This document shows positions 1-6,156 of a stretch of 9,785 bases of DNA, piece by piece. The position numbers and the translations under genes are program-made. A model generated the notes under the pieces. That model worked only from the letters and a program-made list of their open reading frames with translations, did no database searches and was not told where the DNA came from. Source of the stretch: JASFWK01 sp050049355 (GTDB lineage: Bacteria; Chloroflexota; Anaerolineae; B4-G1; DUEL01); the NCBI GenBank assembly GCA_050049355.1, contig JASFWK010000076.1:1-9785 (forward strand). The letters are read 5' to 3'. Numbering within the stretch: position 1 is the first letter of the stretch; every line of letters begins with the position of its first letter.

Positions 1-259
1 CGACATCTTTGTTGGCCAGGGCATGTGGACTGGTGAGACGCACTCCATTGACAAATGTGCCGTTCGTGCTATCTAGATCCTCTAGCACCATCCTCCCCCC
101 CTGCCGCGTCAGCCGGGCTTGCTGACGGGAGACCTGAGGATGGTTGATGACGACGTCATTGGCAGGATCCCGCCCCAGGCCTATCCTCTCTCCATCCAGC
201 ACGAAAGTTCGCCCAGGCTCAGGTCCCTTCGTCATCACCAGGCGGAAGTCATCCATCAT
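1..259 (-). CDS. FHA-domain protein, N-terminal part (runs off left edge)
   Basis: About 86 residues are visible, beginning MMDDFRLVMTKGPEPG. They show a forkhead-associated domain, which binds phosphothreonine peptides. The diagnostic motifs are GRDPANDVVI (about residues 34-43), the phosphothreonine-contacting SRQQARL stretch (48-54) and LEDLDSTNGTFVNGVRL (about 62-78), where family members carry the conserved N-G-T-F-V-N-G. The start at 259 is supported by AGGAGG at 266-271 with a 6-base spacer; a second ATG follows directly. No signal peptide or membrane segment precedes the domain, so this end is cytoplasmic. FHA proteins commonly work with Ser/Thr kinases in signalling, but the rest of the protein and its neighbours lie outside the window, so the partner is unknown. 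The gene diverges from the dipeptidase and has its own promoter (305-332). The domain call is firm; the full product is unknown. Confidence 0.88.
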   Translation of the reverse strand, partial: MMDDFRLVMTKGPEPGRTFVLDGERIGLGRDPANDVVINHPQVSRQQARLTRQGGRMVLEDLDSTNGTFVNGVRLTSPHALANKDV

Positions 260-304
260 TACCTGCCTCCTCTCGCTCCACAAGGAGGATCGGTCGCTCA
301 TGAT

Positions 305-332
305 AGTATACACAGTTCCATCTGTTTGTCAA
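305..332 (-). promoter_or_regulatory. Sigma-70-type promoter of the FHA gene
   Basis: Read on the minus strand, a perfect -35 box TTGACA (327-332) and a -10 box TATACT (305-310) are separated by 16 bases. Transcription would begin near 298, giving a leader of about 40 bases that contains the AGGAGG ribosome site at 266-271. The -35 box lies inside a small palindrome (323-335). Confidence 0.7.
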
Positions 333-335
333 ACA
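323..335. repeat. 13-bp palindrome over the FHA-gene -35 box
   Basis: TGTTTG and CAAACA form a perfect inverted repeat around a central T, overlapping the -35 box of the FHA-gene promoter. The position would suit a repressor or activator site. It is short and could be chance, and no regulator is visible nearby. Confidence 0.25.
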
Positions 336-392
336 AATCAGTCGCGGGTGAGGGACTACCGAGTCGCATCATATGTGGGGCCCCGTCACTCT

Positions 393-444
393 CTGACGGA
401 GGTCACGAGGTGCTGGTAACCACGTTCCTCGCTCCCGGCGTCAG
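393..444. other. Bulged 14-bp hairpin in the intergenic region
   Basis: Three nested arm pairs fold together: CTGACG (393-398) with CGTCAG (439-444), GAG (399-401) with CTC (432-434), and CGAGG (406-410) with CCTCG (427-431). There is a 4-base bulge on each side, and a 16-base loop that can close by two further pairs. Which strand is transcribed is unknown, and it could be a structured RNA element or chance. No T-tract follows, so it is not a standard terminator. Confidence 0.3.
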
Positions 445-681
445 AAGGCGCACTCAAGCGCGTCGGCAGATGTTGTCCGAGGCTTCTCGCTCTCCCACGA
501 AGCAGCTGGATCCAGCCATGTAACTCTCTGGTGACTGCACGCAAATGCCAGCGCGCTCCGGAGACACCGGGCTGCATCGCCGCAGAGCACACAAGGCTTG
601 CCGAGAGGCCTTGTTCTGAGGTTCTCTCCGATCTCGGGATCCTTCACGGTAAGATCTGGGTAATCGCCAAACAACTCCCAC

Positions 682-710
682 TTGACGCTGTAGCACTAGT
701 ATAGTAGACT
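682..710 (+). promoter_or_regulatory. Candidate promoter of the dipeptidase gene
   Basis: A TTGACG box (682-687) lies 17 bases before TAGACT (705-710), close to a sigma-70 arrangement. Transcription would start near 717 and leave a leader of about 135 bases before the dipeptidase start at 852. The -10 box matches consensus at only four of six positions, so this is tentative. Confidence 0.35.
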
Positions 711-851
711 TGCCATCCAGGGTAAGAAACTTGCTCGTCCAACAGATCTTGGCAACTCCTCGAACCCCCTGGTGGCCAGGGCCTAGACCTTCAAGTGGCC
801 GCGGTCTCCTTAATCATTTGCCGCGCTGCAAGCGACTAGTCACAGAGTCAT

Positions 852-1919
852 ATGAGAATTGTAGACGCTCACGAAGACATCGCCTGGAACGCCCTGAACT
901 TCGGGCGAGACATGCTGAGGAGTGCGTGGGAGACCCGCCGGTTGGAGGAGGAAGCGGAGACTCCCAGCCGCACGGGCCGCTGCATGCTGGGGCTCCCCGA
1001 ATGGCTGGAGGGCGGAATTGCCGTGATCTTCGGCACCCTTTTCATCGCCCCAGCACACCGGAGACTGGGGAAATGGGACCGACAGATCTACGCCGATGCA
1101 GATGAGGCCCACGACCGTGCGTCCGCCCAGTTGGACTACTATCATCGGCTGGCCGAACGCTCCGATCGAATAGAGCTGGTAGGAAGCCAAGTCGAGTTGG
1201 AGGAAGTACTCGCCTCCTGGGAGGACGAAGAGCCTCGTGTAGGCATCGTATCGCTGATGGAGGGAGCAGATCCCATCCGCCGGCCGGACGAACTCGAGCT
1301 GTGGCATCGCCGAGGCGTGCGCCTGATAGGGCTGGCTTGGGGGGCCGGCTCCCGCTACGCTGGCGGGAACGCGCAGCCAGGCCCGCTGACCGTGGAGGGG
1401 CGAGATTTGCTTGAGGCCATGGCCGAGTTCAGCATGATTCTGGATCTAAGTCACCTGGCGGAGGAGGCCTTCTGGGAGGCTGTGGACCGATACGAGGGTC
1501 CGGTTGTGGCCACTCACTCCAACCCTCGCGCTTTCGTCCCCAGCGCACGGCAGCTATCCGATTCAATGATTCGCGCTCTCGTCGAGCGAGATGGCGTGAT
1601 CGGCATCGTCCCCTGGAATCGTTTCCTCAGGCCGAACTTGGTATCCAGCGACAGCAAGCAGGCAGTCTCGATACAGGACGTGGCAATGGCAGTAGATCAC
1701 ATCTGCCAAGCCGCGGGGGATGCAGCTCACGTGGGCCTGGGCTCCGATTTCGACGGGGGGCTTGGAGCAGAGGCCACCCCAGAGGGAATGGAGACAGTGG
1801 CGGACCTGCGCAAGGTCTCCGAGGCGCTGGCCGAGCGAGGATACGCCGACGCAGATGTCGCAGCCGTGATGGGCGGGAATTGGCTGCGGGTGCTTCGAGC
1901 CGCTCTTCCATCCAGGTGA
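852..1919 (+). CDS. M19-family (renal/membrane-type) dipeptidase
   Basis: This 355-residue protein belongs to peptidase family M19, a zinc-dependent TIM-barrel family that hydrolyses dipeptides, including some with D-residues. Expected metal ligands and catalytic residues are present: H7 and D9 in DAHED, the bridging glutamate E137 in LMEGAD, H201 in DLSH, H222 in THSN, and D299 in GLGSDFDGG. The family's closing motif GGNWLRV is at 341-347. Length fits the bacterial family. Despite the 'membrane dipeptidase' name there is no signal peptide or anchor, so it should be cytoplasmic. An in-frame TAG at 837-839 leaves ATG 852 as the first possible start, and moving further in would lose the metal-binding HxD; no good ribosome site precedes it. 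The peptide importer further downstream may supply its substrates, but trmD and a sigma-factor pair lie between, so co-function is inference. Exact substrate is unknown. Confidence 0.93.
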   Translation: MRIVDAHEDIAWNALNFGRDMLRSAWETRRLEEEAETPSRTGRCMLGLPEWLEGGIAVIFGTLFIAPAHRRLGKWDRQIYADADEAHDRASAQLDYYHRLAERSDRIELVGSQVELEEVLASWEDEEPRVGIVSLMEGADPIRRPDELELWHRRGVRLIGLAWGAGSRYAGGNAQPGPLTVEGRDLLEAMAEFSMILDLSHLAEEAFWEAVDRYEGPVVATHSNPRAFVPSARQLSDSMIRALVERDGVIGIVPWNRFLRPNLVSSDSKQAVSIQDVAMAVDHICQAAGDAAHVGLGSDFDGGLGAEATPEGMETVADLRKVSEALAERGYADADVAAVMGGNWLRVLRAALPSR

Positions 1920-2109
1920 TCGCCTCCAACTTGCTGAGAGTTCTCAAGGCAGATCAGACGCGCAAGACATTGTGAGGGACCATGGGACACATCTAGCAAC
2001 GCCTCTCCTGAGGCCAGCTTGGAGGAATTCGCCCAGCGGTCAAGAGGAATGCCTTTGAAGCCTTCCAAGAGAATTTCAGAACTACCTCCAAAACCCGGGA
2101 TTCGGATAC

Positions 2110-2138
2110 TTGCCCTCAGATGCGTGTCGTGTTAGAAT
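2110..2138 (+). promoter_or_regulatory. Candidate promoter of trmD
   Basis: TTGCCC (2110-2115) and TAGAAT (2133-2138) are separated by 17 bases. The expected start of transcription is about 2145, only about 9 bases before the trmD ATG at 2154, so the mRNA would have almost no leader. The absence of a Shine-Dalgarno sequence before trmD agrees with this. Confidence 0.5.
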
Positions 2139-2153
2139 TAACGGTTGCGGTCG

Positions 2154-2894
2154 ATGCGCTTTGATATCCTGACCCTGTTTCCAGGGGTTTTCCCCTGTGT
2201 ATTGGACGAGAGCATCCTCAGGCGAGCTAGAGAGCGGGGGATCATCTCGGTCCACCTTTACAACATACGAGAATACGCCACCGACCGTCATCACACGACG
2301 GACGACGCGCCGTATGGGGGCGGGGGGGGCATGGTGATGAAGCCAGAGCCCCTCTTCGCCGCCGTCGAGGCGATTGTGGACTCCGAGGAAGAGACGCCAG
2401 TAATCCTGCTCAGCCCCCAGGGGCGGCTCTTCACCCAGGGAGTGGCGAGGGAGTTGGCGCGCCATCGGCGCCTGATCCTCATCTGTGGCCGATACGAGGG
2501 AGTGGACGAACGGGTGCGGGAGCATCTGGCCACCGACGAGGTCTCTATCGGCGACTACGTGCTAAGCGGCGGGGAACTGGCAGCCATGGTTGTGATGGAG
2601 TCCATCACGCGGCTCCTGCCAGGGGCTCTGGGAGACCCAGGGGCGGTCTTCGAGGACTCCTACGCCAGAGGGCTACTGGAGTATCCTCATTACACCAGGC
2701 CAGCAGTGTTCCGTGACTGGGAGGTGCCGGAGGTGCTTAGATCGGGGGATCACGCTGCTGTCACTCGCTGGCGGCGTGAGCAGGCCCTGAGGCGAACCTG
2801 GGAGCGGCGACCCGACCTGTTGGAGGAGGCTCAGTTGACCCCCCAGGATCGAGAGTTCCTGGCCCAACTGCGAGCAAAAACGGGGAAGACGTGA
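2154..2894 (+). CDS. trmD: tRNA (guanine-37-N1)-methyltransferase TrmD
   Basis: TrmD transfers a methyl group from S-adenosylmethionine to N1 of guanine 37, next to the anticodon of certain tRNAs, and so prevents frameshifting. The 246-residue protein shows the family's SPOUT-fold signatures in order: MRFDILTLFP at the start, DDAPYGGGGGMVMKPEP (50-66), LLSPQGR (85-91), CGRYEGVDERV (111-121), the knot segment DEVSIGDYVLSGGE (128-141), and LLEYPHYTRP (174-183). R153 and D168 match the catalytic Arg and Asp (154 and 169 in E. coli). The usual Pro in PYGGGPGM is Gly here, and the codons create an eight-G run (2322-2329). ATG 2154 is chosen over an in-frame TTG at 2145 because it gives the family's N-terminus. 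There is no Shine-Dalgarno, and a promoter lies just upstream. In many bacteria trmD sits with rpsP, rimM and rplS; none is present here. Confidence 0.97.
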   Translation: MRFDILTLFPGVFPCVLDESILRRARERGIISVHLYNIREYATDRHHTTDDAPYGGGGGMVMKPEPLFAAVEAIVDSEEETPVILLSPQGRLFTQGVARELARHRRLILICGRYEGVDERVREHLATDEVSIGDYVLSGGELAAMVVMESITRLLPGALGDPGAVFEDSYARGLLEYPHYTRPAVFRDWEVPEVLRSGDHAAVTRWRREQALRRTWERRPDLLEEAQLTPQDREFLAQLRAKTGKT

Positions 2895-2920
2895 ACCTTT
2901 CGGTCTGTCAAATAGTATTA

Positions 2921-2926
2921 TATAAT
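2921..2926 (+). promoter_or_regulatory. Consensus -10 box before the ECF sigma gene
   Basis: A perfect TATAAT lies in the short gap after trmD. It would set transcription start near 2933, at the ATG at 2934, which implies a leaderless mRNA. No good TTGACA-like -35 box is present at the right distance. A TGAACC sequence at 2892-2897 resembles ECF-type -35 boxes, which might indicate self-regulation, but no matching ECF -10 element is clear. Confidence 0.4.
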
Positions 2927-2933
2927 GGGTGGG

Positions 2934-3554
2934 ATGAAGAAGGAACCCTACTCAGAGGAAGCGCCTTCTAGTACGGCCGCCAGTCATCCTGACGGTCGTC
3001 TGGTCGTTCGCTTGCGCAGGGGAGACGTGGACGCGCTTGGCGAGCTATATGAGAAGTACAAGACGCCGATCTTTCGTGCAGCGCTGGCGATCACCAGAGA
3101 CCAGGCAACGGCAGAGGATGTCCTCCAGGAGAGTTTCCTGCGTCTTTTCACCCACGCCGACTGTATCCAGACCGACGTCCCGCTGGGGCCATGGCTGTAC
3201 CGAGTAGCAGTTAACCTGAGCTATACTCTGGTTAAGAAGCGTCAACGGTATACAGGGCCACTGAACGGCCTATTCGATCGATTGAAAGCTCCGCTCCACT
3301 TACTGCCAGAAAAGCAGATAGAGCGGGCGGAGATGAGAGAGATTCTCCAGCGGGCGATTAAGAACTTGCCCGTGACCCACCAGGTGGTGGTAGTACTGTT
3401 CTACCTGGAAGGGCTCAGTCTGAAAGAGATAGCGGAGGTACTGGAGATCCCAGAGGGCACGGTCAAGTCCCGCCTCCACTACGCGCGGGAATCGCTGAAG
3501 GAGTTGCTGGGCGAGCGGAGGGCGGTGCCGGAGATGGTGTATGAGTTCACATGA
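2934..3554 (+). CDS. ECF-family RNA polymerase sigma factor
   Basis: This group 4 (extracytoplasmic function) sigma factor would direct RNA polymerase to a stress or signal regulon. Region 2 spans about residues 30-105, including DVLQESFLRLF (62-72) for core and -10 contacts and WLYRVAVNLSYTLVKKRQR (87-105) at region 2.4. Region 4 spans about 132-194 and includes the helix-turn-helix LSLKEIAEVLEIPEGTVKSR (161-180) for -35 recognition. There is no region 1.1 or 3, as expected for the class, and the length of 206 residues is usual. The start is ambiguous: ATG 2925 overlaps the TATAAT box, so ATG 2934 is preferred on the reading that transcription begins there; neither has a true Shine-Dalgarno. 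The next gene overlaps the end by 14 bases, implying coupled translation and a possible regulatory partner. Target promoters are unknown. Confidence 0.93.
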   Translation: MKKEPYSEEAPSSTAASHPDGRLVVRLRRGDVDALGELYEKYKTPIFRAALAITRDQATAEDVLQESFLRLFTHADCIQTDVPLGPWLYRVAVNLSYTLVKKRQRYTGPLNGLFDRLKAPLHLLPEKQIERAEMREILQRAIKNLPVTHQVVVVLFYLEGLSLKEIAEVLEIPEGTVKSRLHYARESLKELLGERRAVPEMVYEFT

Positions 3555-3858
3555 GCCTCTCAGCATTCAGCCAGTCGATTTGCTGATCGTGGAGGCGCTC
3601 CAAGACCAAGTGGAGGGCACAGAGCCATCCCCACAGGTCTGGAAGCGCGTCCGTCGACAGGCGAGGTCTTGGGCTATCGGGCGCCGACCCCAATCCGCCT
3701 GGAGTTGGAACGTGTTCCTGGAACGGGTATCCGAAATGGACACAGCCTCGGCGCGCGCGGGGGTGAGCCCCAGCGATTCTCCCCTGTGTTGGGGCTACGA
3801 CCTGCTGGCTGCCAGTTTCTTTAACTACTCCGGGATGATTTTTCGCTTCGCGTGGTAA
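3541..3858 (+). CDS. Hypothetical protein coupled to the ECF sigma factor
   Basis: This is a 105-residue protein that I do not recognise. It overlaps the last 14 bases of the sigma gene in another frame, and GGAG at 3530-3533 lies 7 bases before its ATG, so it is probably a real, translationally coupled gene. Genes in this position often encode anti-sigma factors. However, there is no HxxxCxxC zinc-binding motif and no clear membrane helix; only the last 20 or so residues (ending FNYSGMIFRFAW) are moderately hydrophobic. The N-terminal part contains VDLLIVEALQDQ (12-23) and PSPQVWKRVRRQARSW (29-44), which look like amphipathic helices. A role in controlling the sigma factor is inferred from position only. 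The abrupt aromatic end could also mean a truncated C-terminus. Confidence 0.55.
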   Translation: MSSHEPLSIQPVDLLIVEALQDQVEGTEPSPQVWKRVRRQARSWAIGRRPQSAWSWNVFLERVSEMDTASARAGVSPSDSPLCWGYDLLAASFFNYSGMIFRFAW

Positions 3859-3865
3859 CGTTCGA

Positions 3866-3892
3866 CGCGCAACGGTCAGCGCGCCGGCCGTT
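3866..3892. other. Overlapping alternative hairpins before the transporter operon
   Basis: Two mutually exclusive stems can form: CGCGC (3866-3870) with GCGCG (3879-3883), or AACGG (3871-3875) with CCGTT (3888-3892). No T-tract follows, so this is not a clear intrinsic terminator. It lies in the 119-base gap that separates the sigma-factor pair from the ABC operon. I could not find a convincing promoter in that gap. Confidence 0.25.
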
Positions 3893-3977
3893 CTAGGTTG
3901 CCGCTTGTGCCGCCGGCAGGTTAGCGACGAGGCCATAAAGGAAAGGAAGAGAAGGTTAACAAAGATCGAGGAGCTCT

Positions 3978-4979
3978 ATGGCAAACCTGATGACGATCAA
4001 GAACCTAACGACCCGCTTCTACACCGAGGATGGTGTCGTGCACGCCGTCAACGGGATTTCCTACTCCCTCGAGGAAGGAGGAACACTGGGGGTCGTCGGC
4101 GAGAGCGGCTGTGGTAAGAGCGTCCATGCCCTCTCCATCATGCGGCTGATCCCTAGTCCCCCGGGCAGGATCGAAGATGGGGAGGTCTGGTTCGACGGTC
4201 GTAACTTGCTGAAACTGAATTCGAGAGAGATGCACCACGTGCGTGGGGCGGAGATCGCGATGGTCTTCCAGGATCCCATGACCTCGCTCAACCCGGTCTA
4301 CACTGTGGGCTTCCAGATCATGGAGGCACTCAAGCTCCACCAGGGAATGACCGACGCGGAGGCGCGAGACCGCGCGGGAGAGCTGCTGGTGATGGTAGGT
4401 ATTCCAGAGGCACGCCAACGGCTGGATGACTATCCCCACCAGTTCTCAGGCGGCATGCGCCAGAGGGCGATGATCGCGATGGCGCTCTCGTGCAATCCGA
4501 AGCTTCTGATAGCGGATGAGCCGACCACCGCCCTGGATGTCACTATCCAGGCCCAGATCATAGACCTGGTGAAGCGACTCCAGGAGCAACTGGGAATGGC
4601 GGTGATGTGGATCACCCACGACCTGGGGATTGTGGCAGGGTTGGCCAAGAAGGTCAACGTTATGTACGCCGGCTACATCGTCGAGCGTGGAAATGTGAAG
4701 GATATCTACGGGCGGCCGCGCCACCCCTACACCTTGGGACTGTTGAGGTCGCTTCCTCGATTGGACGAAGAGCCCGGTACTAAGCTCATATCTATCCCGG
4801 GACTGCCGCCGGACCTGATCGACCTACCGGCTGGCTGTCCCTTTACCGCGCGGTGCGACTATGCTGTAGACCGATGTCTGGAGAAGATGCCGCCGCTGGA
4901 AGAGACGGACGATGAGAATCACGAGGTCGCCTGCTGGCGGTGGGAGTACGTTGCAGGGAAGGAGAACAATGGCCGCTGA
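3978..4979 (+). CDS. dppD: Peptide ABC transporter ATP-binding protein, DppD/OppD type
   Basis: This is one of two ATPases that energise import of di- or oligopeptides at the inner face of the membrane. The 333-residue protein has a complete ABC domain: Walker A GESGCGKS (41-48), Q-loop Q98 in VFQDPMTSLNP, signature FSGGMRQR (156-163), Walker B LLIADEP with catalytic E181, D-loop ALD and switch H214 in ITHDL. The oligopeptide-transporter C-terminal extension follows, with HPYT (249-252) and cysteines C287, C293, C300 and C319, a pattern known in DppD/OppD proteins to hold an iron-sulfur cluster. GAGGAG at 3968-3973 supports the start. It is the first gene of the visible operon, and the next gene starts inside its end (11-base overlap). 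Peptide specificity is inferred from family, and related importers for other solutes exist. Confidence 0.95.
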   Translation: MANLMTIKNLTTRFYTEDGVVHAVNGISYSLEEGGTLGVVGESGCGKSVHALSIMRLIPSPPGRIEDGEVWFDGRNLLKLNSREMHHVRGAEIAMVFQDPMTSLNPVYTVGFQIMEALKLHQGMTDAEARDRAGELLVMVGIPEARQRLDDYPHQFSGGMRQRAMIAMALSCNPKLLIADEPTTALDVTIQAQIIDLVKRLQEQLGMAVMWITHDLGIVAGLAKKVNVMYAGYIVERGNVKDIYGRPRHPYTLGLLRSLPRLDEEPGTKLISIPGLPPDLIDLPAGCPFTARCDYAVDRCLEKMPPLEETDDENHEVACWRWEYVAGKENNGR

Positions 4980-5955
4980 GAGAGCATCCCTTGTCCAAGT
5001 CCGAAATTTGAAGAAGTATTTCCCCATCACGCGAGGGGCTATCTTCCAGCGCCGCATTGGCGATGTGAGAGCGGTAGATGGAGTGAGTTTCGACGTTCAC
5101 GAGGGCGAGACGTTGGGATTGGTTGGGGAGACCGGGTGCGGCAAGACCACGGTGGGCCGGACCATGCTCCAGCTCTATGAGCCGACCGAGGGAAACGTCG
5201 TCTTTGACGGAGTGGAACTGACGGAGATCGGCGGCAGCGAGATGCGTCACTTGCGGCGCCGAATGCAGATGATCTTTCAGGATCCTTACGCCTCGCTGAA
5301 CCCGCGCATGACAGTGGGCTCCATCATTGGCGAGCCGCTGGAGGTCCACAGAGTCGTACGAGGTAAGGCGAAGCGAGAGCGAGTTCAGGAACTCCTGCGC
5401 GTGGTGGGACTCAACCCCTACTTCGTCAACCGCTACCCGCACGAGTTCTCGGGCGGACAGCGGCAGCGCATCGGTATCGCCCGAGCACTCGCCCTGAACC
5501 CAGACCTGATTATCTGCGATGAGCCGATCTCGTCGCTGGACGTCTCTATTCAGGCACAGGTGGTGAACTTGCTGGAGGACCTGCAGGAGCGCCTGGGACT
5601 GACCTATTTGTTCATTGCCCACGACCTCAGCATGGTCCGTCACATCAGCGACCGCATCGCAGTGATGTACCTGGGCAAGATTGTCGAGTTGACAGATCGA
5701 GATGAGATCTACCTGAATCCTCTCCACCCCTACACGCAGGCCCTGATGTCGGCAGTGCCAGTTCCAGATCCAGTAGTCGAGGAGAAGCGGCAGCGGATCA
5801 TCCTGGAAGGAGACATTCCCAGCCCGGCCAAACCACCCACTGGCTGCAACTTCAATACTCGCTGCCCGGTGGTGATGGATATCTGCTACGAAGAAGAGCC
5901 GGAGTTCAAAGAAACGACGTCTGGCCACTGGACAGCCTGTCATCGCGTGGAGTGA
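4969..5955 (+). CDS. dppF: Peptide ABC transporter ATP-binding protein, DppF/OppF type
   Basis: This is the second ATPase of the importer and should pair with the preceding DppD-type protein. The 328-residue sequence has Walker A GETGCGKT (53-60), Q104 in IFQDPYASLNPR, signature FSGGQRQR (160-167), Walker B LIICDEP with E185, and H218 in IAHDL. The extra DppF/OppF features are the N-terminal LKKYFPI segment and, at the C-terminus, HPYT (253-256) plus cysteines C293, C299, C306 and C324. The D-loop reads SSLD where SALD is usual, a mild variant. ATG 4969 is chosen because AAGGAG (4959-4964) precedes it by 4 bases and the family N-terminus begins there; a longer frame opens at 4912 inside dppD. 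The 11-base overlap with dppD indicates translational coupling. The substrate-binding gene follows after 193 bases. Confidence 0.95.
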   Translation: MAAERASLVQVRNLKKYFPITRGAIFQRRIGDVRAVDGVSFDVHEGETLGLVGETGCGKTTVGRTMLQLYEPTEGNVVFDGVELTEIGGSEMRHLRRRMQMIFQDPYASLNPRMTVGSIIGEPLEVHRVVRGKAKRERVQELLRVVGLNPYFVNRYPHEFSGGQRQRIGIARALALNPDLIICDEPISSLDVSIQAQVVNLLEDLQERLGLTYLFIAHDLSMVRHISDRIAVMYLGKIVELTDRDEIYLNPLHPYTQALMSAVPVPDPVVEEKRQRIILEGDIPSPAKPPTGCNFNTRCPVVMDICYEEEPEFKETTSGHWTACHRVE

Positions 5956-5976
5956 GTTCATTTCAAATAGAGAAGG

Positions 5977-6020
5977 ACCGCAGAGACGAGGGAGACGCGA
6001 TATGCGAGCGACCCTGCGGT
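5977..6020. other. Hairpin in the gap between dppF and the binding-protein gene
   Basis: ACCGCAG (5977-5983) can pair with CTGCGGT (6014-6020), and a small inner CGC/GCG stem (5996-5998 with 6004-6006) lies within the loop. No T-tract follows. It could modulate mRNA processing between the ATPase genes and the binding-protein gene. Part of the left arm and the following purine-rich sequence resembles the GACGCAGAG repeat at 7921-7938. Confidence 0.3.
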
Positions 6021-6069
6021 GATGTGAATGCGAACCTGTATCTGTCGTCATAATCCTGCAAAGGAGGTG

Positions 6070-6156
6070 GTGGCTATAGGAAGAATGGAGGAGCACATCT
6101 CGCTGCAAATGGTGTTAGAGACCAATAGAATTGGAGGAGGAGAGAAACATGTTTAG
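6070..6156 (+). CDS. Possible 28-codon leader peptide before the binding-protein gene
   Basis: A near-perfect Shine-Dalgarno AAGGAGGTG (6061-6069) precedes a GTG codon at 6070, which opens a 28-codon frame ending at TAG 6154-6156. That stop overlaps the start of the binding-protein gene (ATG 6149) in another frame, so translation could be coupled. An internal ATG at 6085 would give 23 codons. The 2-base spacing to GTG is too short for efficient initiation and 17 bases to the ATG is too long, so the ribosome site may be a relic or a standby site. The encoded peptide matches nothing I recognise. Confidence 0.2.
   Translation: MAIGRMEEHISLQMVLETNRIGGGEKHV

Larger units (their letters stand above)
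333..851. other. Gene-free stretch between the FHA gene and the dipeptidase
   Basis: I see no credible gene here. The open frames (up to about 80 codons on the minus strand, 134 on the plus strand) have no ribosome site, no recognisable motif and an unnatural composition. The stretch holds a bulged hairpin (393-444), a perfect 12-bp palindrome GCTGGATCCAGC (505-516), a small hairpin with CAAGGC/GCCTTG arms around a 10-base loop (592-613), and a candidate plus-strand promoter (682-710). No tRNA or rRNA signature was recognised. Confidence 0.5.

Noticed and set aside
401..440. T-box riboswitch suggested by GGTGCTGGTAACCACG and a following CTCGCTCC
   Set aside because: The antiterminator consensus has extra bases, no stem I or specifier loop was found, no competing terminator is present, and the next gene is a dipeptidase over 400 bases away.
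386..696. Overlapping minus-strand frames of 68-80 codons
   Set aside because: No ribosome sites, no motifs, and several frames are equally open, as expected by chance at this GC content.
2322..2329. Eight-G run in trmD as a phase-variation tract
   Set aside because: It encodes the conserved glycine-rich loop, and trmD is usually essential, so regulated frameshifting is unlikely. The frame is intact.
3866..3892. Intrinsic terminator after the sigma-factor pair
   Set aside because: Stems are short and mutually exclusive, and no T-tract follows, so it was listed only as a possible hairpin.
4843..6108. A 421-codon minus-strand open frame opposite dppF
   Set aside because: It mirrors the dppF reading frame, with no ribosome site or recognisable motif. 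Long antisense frames are common in GC-rich genes.
6103..6131. Promoter CTGCAA/TAGAAT just before the binding-protein gene
   Set aside because: The predicted start (about 6138) falls inside the ribosome binding site at 6133-6142, and the -35 box matches at only three positions.
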